From Actinomycetota bacterium (GTDB lineage: Bacteria; Actinomycetota; Thermoleophilia; Gaiellales; Gaiellaceae): a DNA stretch of 16,838 bases. Under the pieces are notes generated by a model, which saw nothing but the letters and a program-made list of their open reading frames with translations, was not told where the DNA came from and searched no databases. Positions 6,762 through 13,297 of this stretch are shown in pieces; position 1 is the stretch's first letter; each line of letters begins with the position of its first letter. The stretch spans positions 46,663 through 63,500 of the forward strand of contig PMMN01000075.1 of the NCBI GenBank assembly GCA_003162235.1, given 5' to 3'. A program made the position numbers and the translations under genes.

Positions 6762-7783
6762 ATCCTCCGAAGACGCAGACGCCCAAGAAGAAGAGCGAGC
6801 CCGTCGTCGAGAAGACGGGCGCCGTTTGTAGCTGCGCGCACTACGCCCGTGCAACCGAAGCGGCGGCTCTTGCGAGCGCCCGCTGGCTGGGCCGAGCCGA
6901 CCGCGAGGGAGCCGAAGAGGCGGCCTTCGCAGCCATGCAGCAGGCGCTCAACGACCTACCGATCGACGGGCGCATCGTCGTCGGGGCGGCCGACGAGGGG
7001 CCGCTTGCGGCCGGGCAGCAGATCGGCGCCGGTGGCATCCCGGTCGATCTCGCCCTCGATCCACTCGAGGGGCGGGAAGTGGTTGCCCGTGGCGGCTCGG
7101 GCGCGATGTCGATGATCGCGATCGGAGAGCCCGGCGCGTTCGTGACGTTGCCCGACATGTACATGCGCCGAATGGCGGTCGGACCGCGCGTACGCGATCG
7201 GATCGATCTGCGCAAGCCCGTGGGCGAGAACATCGTCACGATCGCAAAGGCGTTCGGGCGCAACCCCAATGACATCACGACGATCGTGCTCGACCGGCCC
7301 CGTCATCACGATCTGATCGACGAGATCCGCCACTCCGGCGCGCGCATCAAGCTGATTCCCGACGGCGACGTGACCGCCTCGATCTCGGCCGCGATCCGTG
7401 GCACCAACGACCACCTGGCGATAGGCATAGGCGGCACGCGCCAGGCCGTGCTCACGGCCGCGGCTCTACGCTGCCTCGGCGGCGAGCTCCAAGCTCAGCT
7501 GTGGCCGGTCTCCAGGCGCGAGATCGAGCAGGCGAAGGCAACGGGCATCGACGACATCGAGCGTATCTTCACTACCAGCGATCTGGCGCCCGGTGAGGTG
7601 ATCTTCACCGCCACGGGAGTCTCCAACGGCGACCTCCTGCGGGGCGTTCGCTTCCTCGCCGATAGCGCTCGCACCCACACCTTGGTCATGTGTACGCGTT
7701 GCAACTGGGTGCGCTTCATCGACAGCGTCCACTTCTTCGCCCGCGAGCGCCGCGAAGAGGTGCGCCTGCTCGGTAGCGCCTAG
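6758..7783 (+). CDS. GlpX-family (class II fructose-1,6-bisphosphatase-like) protein with altered metal site
   Basis: Overall similarity to GlpX is clear: ATEAAALASARWLGRAD at about 32-48, ALDPLEG at 99-105, LPDMYM at 131-136, RPRHHD at 180-185, IPDGDV at 200-205 and GIGG at 223-226. Compared with E. coli GlpX from memory, metal ligand Asp85 is kept (Asp101). Asp33 is replaced by Glu (53/54), the Glu57 region is shortened and lacks the Glu (VVGAADEGP), Glu213 is Gln229, and Thr90 is Arg106. The protein also has a Lys-rich N-terminal extension and four extra cysteines: CSC at 24-26 and CTRC at 312-315, which could form a metal site or disulfides. It may act on a diphosphoglycerate or another bisphosphate, or be regulatory. 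Plain FBPase remains possible. The ATG overlaps the kinase stop (ATGA). Confidence 0.85.
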   Translation: MNPPKTQTPKKKSEPVVEKTGAVCSCAHYARATEAAALASARWLGRADREGAEEAAFAAMQQALNDLPIDGRIVVGAADEGPLAAGQQIGAGGIPVDLALDPLEGREVVARGGSGAMSMIAIGEPGAFVTLPDMYMRRMAVGPRVRDRIDLRKPVGENIVTIAKAFGRNPNDITTIVLDRPRHHDLIDEIRHSGARIKLIPDGDVTASISAAIRGTNDHLAIGIGGTRQAVLTAAALRCLGGELQAQLWPVSRREIEQAKATGIDDIERIFTTSDLAPGEVIFTATGVSNGDLLRGVRFLADSARTHTLVMCTRCNWVRFIDSVHFFARERREEVRLLGSA

Positions 7784-7792
7784 CCCGGCATC

Positions 7793-7798
7793 TACACT
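7793..7798 (+). promoter_or_regulatory. Possible -10 box (TACACT) giving a leaderless transcript
   Basis: TACACT lies six bases before the ATG at 7805. The first transcribed base would be at or next to the A of the start codon. There is no Shine-Dalgarno sequence. This would allow the Fe-S assembly gene to be expressed separately from the operon that ends 22 bases upstream. Confidence 0.4.
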
Positions 7799-7804
7799 GG
7801 CCTC

Positions 7805-8107
7805 ATGCTCACCGCCGACGACGTCACCGAAGCGCTGCGGCAAGTTTTCGATCCCGAGCTGGGGCTCGATATCGTCGAGCTCGGACTTCTTTACGACGTT
7901 CAAATCGCCGGCGGCGAGGTCACCGTCAGCTATGGCTTGACCTCGATGGGCTGCCCGGCGGGGCCGCTGATCCAGGAGCAGATCCTGGAAGCCGTCCGCG
8001 AGCTGCCGGGGGTCGAAAAGGTCGATCTGCAGCTGACCTGGGATCCTCCCTGGACGCCCGAGCGGCTGTCCGAGGACGCCAAGCTCCTGCTCGGCTTCGG
8101 CTACTAG
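7805..8107 (+). CDS. MIP18/DUF59-family iron-sulfur cluster assembly protein
   Basis: A 100-residue cytosolic protein of the SufT/PaaD-like family that helps mature Fe-S proteins. Family signatures are complete: DPELGLDIVELGLLYDV at about 16-32, TSMGCP at 46-51 with the conserved reactive cysteine (Cys50), and WDPPWTPERLSEDAK at about 79-93. The family is often found with suf genes; here it stands alone after the GlpX-like gene. The spacing suggests either readthrough from the operon or its own leaderless promoter. One possible local client is QueG, an Fe-S enzyme encoded about 700 bases downstream, but no direct link is shown. Confidence 0.92.
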   Translation: MLTADDVTEALRQVFDPELGLDIVELGLLYDVQIAGGEVTVSYGLTSMGCPAGPLIQEQILEAVRELPGVEKVDLQLTWDPPWTPERLSEDAKLLLGFGY

Positions 8108-8112
8108 CAATT

Positions 8113-8159
8113 CGGTGCCGGACTTCAGTCTGGCACCGGCGCTCAATTCGGTAGTACCG
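8113..8159. terminator. Hairpin pair between convergent genes, probable terminator without T-run
   Basis: An 11-base-pair stem (8113-8123 with 8128-8138, one G-U pair, TTCA loop) starts six bases after the stop at 8107. A second small hairpin, TCGGT-agt-ACCGA, follows at 8148-8160. CAATTCGGT occurs twice (8108-8116 and 8144-8152). No T tract follows on either strand. Position between convergent genes suggests a bidirectional stop or a 3'-end stabilising structure. Confidence 0.5.
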
Positions 8160-8230
8160 AGGCGCCCCTGAAACTGTGGTGCACGGCTTCGGTTCTGAGC
8201 GTCTCCAGGCCAACCGGGGAGTGCGCGTTC

Positions 8231-8638
8231 CTACCCCGGAGAGACTTGACCGACTACTTCGAGGCTGGCGAATAGAGGGGTCGGATCTTCTCCGGCGGCT
8301 AGCGCTGCGCTCAGACGATCGCGAGCGCGAGCGCTCGCACGGATTCCACGGACGCGGAGGCGTACTAAGCCCCGCAGCGACCTCGCCTCGATCGTGCACG
8401 GGCGAAAGCCGAGGAGGTCGGCGATCAATCGAACGGGGACGAGGAAAACCCCGGACAGCACGACGAAAACCGCTCCTATTGCGCCAAACACGAGCGTGCT
8501 TTCCACGTCGTAAGGAGCCAAGGCGTCGCCTTCGTCGAATAGCTCGCCGAGCTCCGATCCGGGCAAAGGGCCGATCAGTCGCCTGCGAACGGACCAGACC
8601 ACTCCGTCCGGCGCGGCAACCTTACGCATGCGTCCCAT
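8231..8638 (-). CDS. Small single-pass membrane protein, unknown function
   Basis: A 135-residue protein I cannot name. The N-terminal segment (RKVAAPDGVVWSVRRRLIG) is basic and resembles the start of small actinobacterial membrane proteins with a VRRRW-like motif. A hydrophobic helix covers about residues 46-76 (STLVFGAIGAVFVVLSGVFL and onwards). The C-terminal region is Arg-rich (RSLRGLVRLRVRGIRASARAR), suggesting a cytosolic tail by the positive-inside rule. It is divergent from queG and convergent with the Fe-S assembly gene. ATG at 8638 is used, with 8629 as an alternative start. There is no Shine-Dalgarno sequence. The well-defined membrane segment and placement support a real gene. Confidence 0.65.
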   Translation of the reverse strand: MGRMRKVAAPDGVVWSVRRRLIGPLPGSELGELFDEGDALAPYDVESTLVFGAIGAVFVVLSGVFLVPVRLIADLLGFRPCTIEARSLRGLVRLRVRGIRASARARDRLSAALAAGEDPTPLFASLEVVGQVSPG

Positions 8639-8835
8639 TCATATCCGGCCGAATCGCGCATCTTGCATTCACTCGCAGCGAGGAAAGCGCTTGGAGCCCG
8701 TTCATGCGGCTGATCGTAAACCGATTTCGATCAACCTGGGTCGGAGTGGCTCGGATACGGGCAGTCCGATTCGCCGTGGACTCCGGGAGCAATTCCGAGT
8801 ACTTGCCACAGTCACATTGCTCTTACTCGCGCCGT

Positions 8836-8841
8836 CACAAT
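8836..8841 (+). promoter_or_regulatory. Possible -10 box (CACAAT) before queG
   Basis: CACAAT lies six bases before the ATG at 8848, with no Shine-Dalgarno sequence, fitting the leaderless pattern seen elsewhere in the window. It departs from TANNNT at its first base, and no properly spaced -35 box was found. The rest of the 8639-8847 gap shows nothing else convincing. Confidence 0.28.
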
Positions 8842-8847
8842 GCGTCG

Positions 8848-9864
8848 ATGAACGCCGATCAGCTTCGCGAGATCGCCACTGAGTTGGGACTCGACGCGAT
8901 CGGCGTGGCGGCGGCCGAGCCCTACGAACGCGTCGAAAAAGCGATCGCCGAGCGCCGCGCGCAGGGGCTGTTCGCGGATCTGCGTTTCACCACGGCGCGC
9001 CCCGAGCTCTCATGTCATCCCGAGCGTCTGCTCGAGGGCGCGCGGAGTGTCGTCTCGGCGGCGCTTGTTTACTGGGAGCCCGGGCCGGAGCCGAAAGCGG
9101 GGGAGGGGCGCCTCGCCCGCCACGCCCGGCGCGACCGTTACGCCGAGTTGCGGACGGCGCTCGAGGCTCTCGGCGAGAGGATCGGCGGGGCATACCGCGT
9201 GCTCGTCGACGCGAACGAGCACGTCGACCGGGAGGCGGCGGTGCGTGCCGGAATCGGTTTCTACGGCAAGAACACGCTGGTAATCGCGCCCCGCCTCGGT
9301 TCCTGGATCGTGCTCGGGACGCTTGTGAGCGAGCTCGGGCTCGAGGCGTCCGACCCGCTCGAGCGCGATTGCGGCTCCTGCCGGCTCTGTCTCGATGCTT
9401 GCCCGACCGGTGCGCTTGTTCGGGCGGGCGTGCTCGATGCGCGCTTGTGTCTGTCCTACTGGACGCAAGCGCGGACGGCGATCCCCGAATCGATTCGAAC
9501 GGAGCTGGGCGCGACGGTCTACGGTTGCGATATCTGCCAGCAGGTCTGCCCCTGGAACCGCGGCGTAGAGAAACGACGCGCCGACGCGCCCGGCGGCGGC
9601 GAAGCGCTCGTCTCGCTGGAGGACTGGCTGACGGCGAGCGACGAAGAGCTGCTCGAGCGCTACGAGCGCCTCTACATCCCGCGACGAGATCCGCGCTTCC
9701 TGCGCCGAAACGCGCTGCTCGCGCTCGCTAGCACGGGCACGAGCGAGCACGAATCGCTGCTCGAGCGCTACATCAGCGACGACGACGAGTTGCTGGCCGA
9801 GTATGCCCACTGGGCTCTTCGTAGCCTGCGCGAGCGTCTCGGCCGCGAGACGGCACTCGGTTAG
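8848..9864 (+). CDS. queG: Epoxyqueuosine reductase
   Basis: Cobalamin- and Fe-S-dependent enzyme that reduces epoxyqueuosine to queuosine at the wobble position of GUN-anticodon tRNAs, the last step of the pathway. Two [4Fe-4S] sites are visible: Cys175, Cys178, Cys181 with Cys185 (CGSCRLCLDACP), and Cys227, Cys230, Cys234 (CDICQQVCPWN) with Cys201 nearby. The VDANEHVDREAAVRAGIGFY segment at 120-139 matches the active-site region ending in YGKNT. The C-terminal 80 residues look like HEAT-type helices. The 338-residue length is within the family range. ATG at 8848 is chosen because similarity begins there; the open frame continues upstream through non-homologous sequence. The gene ends five bases from the convergent WYL regulator. 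The partner queA is at the right end of the window. Confidence 0.93.
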   Translation: MNADQLREIATELGLDAIGVAAAEPYERVEKAIAERRAQGLFADLRFTTARPELSCHPERLLEGARSVVSAALVYWEPGPEPKAGEGRLARHARRDRYAELRTALEALGERIGGAYRVLVDANEHVDREAAVRAGIGFYGKNTLVIAPRLGSWIVLGTLVSELGLEASDPLERDCGSCRLCLDACPTGALVRAGVLDARLCLSYWTQARTAIPESIRTELGATVYGCDICQQVCPWNRGVEKRRADAPGGGEALVSLEDWLTASDEELLERYERLYIPRRDPRFLRRNALLALASTGTSEHESLLERYISDDDELLAEYAHWALRSLRERLGRETALG

Positions 9865-9869
9865 GACGC

Positions 9870-11867
9870 CTAAACCAGCACGCCGGCCAGCTCACGCGCC
9901 CGGTTGGCAACCAGGTCGCGCAGGTCGCCGGGCTCGAGCACGATCGCCTCGCCCAGGTTGGAGAGGATCTCTCCGACGAGCCATTCCGGGCTTCCCACCG
10001 CCGTTTCGGCGAGAACGGCACCGTCGGTGAGCGCGCAGGCGCCGCCGCGCTCCAGGCGCCAGCGGGCGACCCGGGGCGAGTACCAGATACGCGCCCGGCG
10101 GGCGTCGCGGAGCCCGCGTGGCTCGAATCCGGGCCGAGGTTCGAAGTGCTCGCCCGTGAGCTTTGCCCGGCGCATACGGTCGAGGCGAAAGCTGCGCTCG
10201 CCGCCGGTCGTGCGGTCCCATGTGTGCACGTACCAGTAGGGCAGCTTGCGCTCGAGAGCGTAGGGCTCGGTTAGGCGTAGCGACGGCTGCTCGTCGCCTT
10301 CCTTCAGATACTCGAGTTCGACCAGCTGACGCAGCCGGATGCCCTCGGCGAGGCGCGCGATCAGGTCTTCCTCGGCCTCGCTGACCTGGGTCTCGGGCGT
10401 CTGCTGCAGCTCGAACTGGCCGAAAGTCTCCTCGAGCTTACGGCGCACGCGCTCGAGCGGCGTGTGCGCGTCGGCGGCGATCATCGGGCCGACGAACTCG
10501 AGCGCGAGCCGGATTGCGCGCGCCTCGAGCGGCGTTAGGCGTGGCGAAGCCCGGAAGGTGTCACCGAAGAGCTCCTTGTCGACGCGTACCGACTCGCCGT
10601 CGAGCTCGGCGTAGACGGTGTAGCAACCGCCGCCGAAGTTGACGAGATTGAGCAGTGACAGATGCTCCTCGAGCTCGTCGAAGGGGATGCGCAGGCGCTC
10701 GACTATTTCGGCGGCTGGGATCACTGCTTCACTTCGGTCGCCGCAGGCGGCGAGAAGGTGGGCGAGCAAGGCCTGCAGAAGCGCGAATCGTTCCGGGGCG
10801 ACCGGCCCCGAGGGGTGGTCGGGGAGCTGCGAGCTTTCGCCCGGCTCGCTTCGCTCCGGCGCCGGCACGGGTTGCGCGGCAGTGTGGCGTTCCTCGACCA
10901 AGCTGAGAGCGCGCGTAACCTCCTCGCGCAGCTCTACGGGTTCGATCGGCACCGCTCGACCGTCCTGACGCAGAATCCAGGAGGCGAGCAGACGGAGTGA
11001 GGAGTACTCGGTCGTGAAAATCCCGTTCTCGACTCGGCCCGAGCTTTCGTAGGCGCGCTCGACCCACCAGGCGGTCTCGCGCCCGACCCGGATCTTCGCC
11101 TCGCCCAGCGGCGGGCCGATCTGCCAGGGCGCGCGACCGCGGTAGTCGTCGATGTCGAAGTCGGGTGGAACGCGGAAGTCACGCTCCTTGCGCGTGGCGA
11201 AGCGGATGTCGCTGCGGATGCGCGAGACGCGGAAGGTGCGCATCGCATCGCGCTCCAGGTCGTGGCCGATCACGTACCAGAGGCCGTTGTCGGAGAGAAG
11301 ACCATAGGGGTTGACGATTCGCTCGGAGTGCTCGTCACGTGAGATCGACCAGTAGTTGAACTTGACCGTGCGCTGCTTGGAGATCGCGGCCTCGAGCTTG
11401 CCGAGCCGTCCCGGCGTCTCGGGTGAGTAGTCGGGGTCGAGCACCTCGACGCGGACGGCGGTGGCGGTCGGGGGTTCACTGAAGCCGGGCCGTCCCAGGG
11501 CCAGGTTCTGGAGCGCGAGTCTGAGCGGCTCAGCGTAGGCGAACTTGCCCTCGAGCAGGTAGAAGGAGGTCTGTAGGGCGGCCAGCTCGTCGTTGGTCAG
11601 CTCGAGCGGTGGCAGGAAGTACTGCTCGGAGCGCAACGTGTATAGCTCTTCGCCTGTGAACTCGTCCCGCTGTGAGCGCAACGGCACTCCCAGCGAGGTC
11701 AGCTCGGAGCGATCGGCGTAGTAACGGCGGGCGAAGGCCTCGTCCGACATCTCGGAGTAACCCTCGACGTTGGATTTCACGTCGCGCGCCGTTACCGGAC
11801 GGCGCTCGGCCATCAGAAATGCGACCAGCGAGAGCTGGCGGATCAGCTTGTCGGCGTCGTGAGACAT
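9870..11867 (-). CDS. PafB-PafC-like fusion, WYL-domain transcriptional regulator
   Basis: A 665-residue protein made of two tandem regulator halves. The first half has an N-terminal winged-helix region (about 5-85) and a WYL domain at about 165-225, with the namesake-type motif LWYVIGHD (196-203). A Pro/Ser/Glu linker spans about 328-358. The second half starts with another helix-turn-helix-like region (about 358-440). It ends with a second WYL domain at about 515-570, with YWYVHTWD at 544-551. PafB and PafC are normally adjacent separate genes that together activate the RecA-independent DNA-damage response in actinobacteria. A natural single-chain PafBC is known from Arthrobacter. No proteasome genes are seen nearby. 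The WYL domains are expected to sense a ligand, possibly nucleic acid. The gene is alone on its strand, with a TAAGCT box nine bases before the ATG. Confidence 0.88.
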   Translation of the reverse strand: MSHDADKLIRQLSLVAFLMAERRPVTARDVKSNVEGYSEMSDEAFARRYYADRSELTSLGVPLRSQRDEFTGEELYTLRSEQYFLPPLELTNDELAALQTSFYLLEGKFAYAEPLRLALQNLALGRPGFSEPPTATAVRVEVLDPDYSPETPGRLGKLEAAISKQRTVKFNYWSISRDEHSERIVNPYGLLSDNGLWYVIGHDLERDAMRTFRVSRIRSDIRFATRKERDFRVPPDFDIDDYRGRAPWQIGPPLGEAKIRVGRETAWWVERAYESSGRVENGIFTTEYSSLRLLASWILRQDGRAVPIEPVELREEVTRALSLVEERHTAAQPVPAPERSEPGESSQLPDHPSGPVAPERFALLQALLAHLLAACGDRSEAVIPAAEIVERLRIPFDELEEHLSLLNLVNFGGGCYTVYAELDGESVRVDKELFGDTFRASPRLTPLEARAIRLALEFVGPMIAADAHTPLERVRRKLEETFGQFELQQTPETQVSEAEEDLIARLAEGIRLRQLVELEYLKEGDEQPSLRLTEPYALERKLPYWYVHTWDRTTGGERSFRLDRMRRAKLTGEHFEPRPGFEPRGLRDARRARIWYSPRVARWRLERGGACALTDGAVLAETAVGSPEWLVGEILSNLGEAIVLEPGDLRDLVANRARELAGVLV

Positions 11868-11876
11868 CGCTCCGCG

Positions 11877-11882
11877 AGCTTA
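11877..11882 (-). promoter_or_regulatory. Possible -10 box (TAAGCT) for the PafBC-like gene
   Basis: On the minus strand TAAGCT ends nine bases before the ATG at 11867. The intervening CGCGGAGCG contains GGAG only two bases from the ATG, too close for normal use, so a near-leaderless start is favoured. No other signal was seen in the 11868-12002 gap. Confidence 0.33.
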
Positions 11883-12002
11883 CAGCTAGCGGGATCGGAT
11901 TGGAGAGCTCGTGCGCTCGACATTTCGTACCGGCGCTGGGCAGGAAAGAATGACCACGCGCCAGAGGCGCTTGGGTCTCGGTTTTAAGGCGAAAACGAGT
12001 TG

Positions 12003-12452
12003 TCAGGCCGCGACTTTGGCCCGCTCGAGGTGCTGGTGCGAGGGGCAGTAGTCGCGCTCGGGAAGCGGTGTGCGCTGGCAGGCCTTACCCTTGCGGGTCG
12101 TCGCCTTGCAGCGTGCGATACCGCCGTCGAGAGCGCCGGCCTCGATCTGCTTCTGAATGAACTCGCCGGCCGCGTTGACGCCCTTCTCCACCGCCCAGCC
12201 GACCTGAGCCTGCACAGTGATCGGGTAGTAGCGTCGGATGTCCTGGAAGAGAGCTCGATCCGGCTTGGCGAAGTAGTGCGGATCGGTGGCCAGGCGCACC
12301 ATCGTCTGCTCGCAGGCGTCGAGTACGGAGCGCTTGAACTCGATTTGCTGATCGGGAGCGGCATAAGGATCGATGAGATCCTTGATCGAGCGATAGATCG
12401 CTCGCGAGTACTGGTACATGCAACTCACAAGCTGCGTGCTTTGCTTATCCAT
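12003..12452 (-). CDS. Hypothetical protein with C-terminal Cys3His zinc-binding motif
   Basis: A 149-residue cytosolic protein. The first 110 residues are helical and unrecognised, with aromatic and charged stretches (YQYSRAIYRSIKDLIDPY near 13-30). The C terminus has Cys115, Cys125, Cys136 and His139 in a CKATTRKGKACQR...YCPSHQ pattern. This resembles the short zinc-binding tails found on many actinobacterial proteins of unknown function, in which Cys-x(9)-Cys-x(10)-Cys-x2-His binds one zinc. Basic residues around the motif (RKGK) would suit nucleic-acid contact, but this is a guess. ATG at 12452 is the first good start. A GGAG about 14 bases upstream is too far to be a confident ribosome binding site. 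It stands alone, with gaps of about 135-140 bases on each side. Confidence 0.75.
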   Translation of the reverse strand: MDKQSTQLVSCMYQYSRAIYRSIKDLIDPYAAPDQQIEFKRSVLDACEQTMVRLATDPHYFAKPDRALFQDIRRYYPITVQAQVGWAVEKGVNAAGEFIQKQIEAGALDGGIARCKATTRKGKACQRTPLPERDYCPSHQHLERAKVAA

Positions 12453-12549
12453 GCGACTCGAATGTTCTCCTCTGATTCGGAGCGAGGCCCCACGCCAGGC
12501 GGCGAACTGGCCAAAGCCCTACTCGGCTTCCGCGGCGCGCGAACAGTGT

Positions 12550-12593
12550 AGCGGCTTTTCCGAGCTGTGACAAAAAACGCGAAGAAAGCCGCT
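12550..12593. repeat. Inverted repeat at the 3' end of the SPOR-protein gene
   Basis: Nine-base arms AGCGGCTTT (12550-12558) and AAAGCCGCT (12585-12593) pair perfectly around a 26-base loop. The right arm touches the stop codon of the SPOR-protein gene. Read on the minus strand, a run of six T lies inside the loop instead of after the stem, so this is not a classical intrinsic terminator, though it may still mark the 3' end. Confidence 0.4.
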
Positions 12594-13297
12594 CAGGAAG
12601 CTACGCGTTTCACGAAAGCCGTCTTGAAGCCGGCCTTACGCGCAGCGTGAAGACGCTTGAGGGCTGTGCTCTGATTGTCGAAGACACCGCTGAAGACAAC
12701 GTAGTAGTCGGGGTGAAGGCTGGAGTAGTCCGACGACTTGAGCACACCGACATCGCCGAGGCCGTCGTTCAGGGCCTCGAGCGCCTTCTGCCTCGCGCCG
12801 GCCTTGCCGCCCGAGATGGGTATCGATGCGAGCACGATCGTGTAACCGGGGGGGCCCGGCCAGGCGATCACGCCTGTGGCGTCGACCGGCGGCTTGGGCG
12901 GCTTATTGCTCGTCGTCGTGGCCGTCGTCGTCGTGCCCGTAACCGTATTGTTAGTGACAGTTCCGGTGCTGGCCGTGGTCGGATGAACTTTTGGCCCGAG
13001 CTCCTGCAGGGTCTTGGTCCGGTTGATCTGCGTGGCCAGGATCGCGAAGGTCGCGGCCAAGACTGCGATAGCCAGTGCGACAAGAACCGGCCAGCTCCAA
13101 CTTCCGTTCGAAAAAGGGAGGGCGTGTCGCCAGCGTTCCGCGAGACCGGCTGCGACCGCTCCCGCTTCGAAGAGCCGCTCGCCGCAGGAGAGGCAGTACT
13201 CCTGGTAGGGCTCGCAGACCGCGCCACAGTTCGGGCAAAGGCTTCTGACGTCGGAACGCGCCTCTTCGCCCGCAGGCTCCTCGGCGCCGGGGCTCAT
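12593..13297 (-). CDS. Membrane protein with N-terminal zinc ribbon and C-terminal SPOR domain
   Basis: A 234-residue predicted single-pass membrane protein. A cytosolic zinc ribbon is formed by Cys21, Cys24, Cys35 and Cys38 (CPNC...CLSC). A transmembrane helix covers about 67-90 (WSWPVLVALAIAVLAATFAI and onwards). A threonine-rich extracytoplasmic linker spans about 107-131, and a SPOR-like domain about 150-232 (GYTIVLASIPISGGK..., then YYVVFSGVFDNQSTA). SPOR domains usually bind septal peptidoglycan stripped of stem peptides, so a place in division or wall metabolism is plausible. The ATG overlaps the stop of the preceding gene (ATGA), so the two are translationally coupled. The open frame extends further upstream, but that part reads through the neighbouring gene and shows no homology. 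Confidence 0.83.
   Translation of the reverse strand: MSPGAEEPAGEEARSDVRSLCPNCGAVCEPYQEYCLSCGERLFEAGAVAAGLAERWRHALPFSNGSWSWPVLVALAIAVLAATFAILATQINRTKTLQELGPKVHPTTASTGTVTNNTVTGTTTTATTTSNKPPKPPVDATGVIAWPGPPGYTIVLASIPISGGKAGARQKALEALNDGLGDVGVLKSSDYSSLHPDYYVVFSGVFDNQSTALKRLHAARKAGFKTAFVKRVAS

Noticed and set aside
8176..8847. N-terminal extension of queG
   Set aside because: This part is antisense to the small membrane-protein gene and unlike QueG. The ATG at 8848 begins with typical family sequence.
12895..12960. GTC-rich low-complexity tract as a possible repeat array
   Set aside because: It encodes the threonine-rich linker of the SPOR protein; the repetition is explained by coding.
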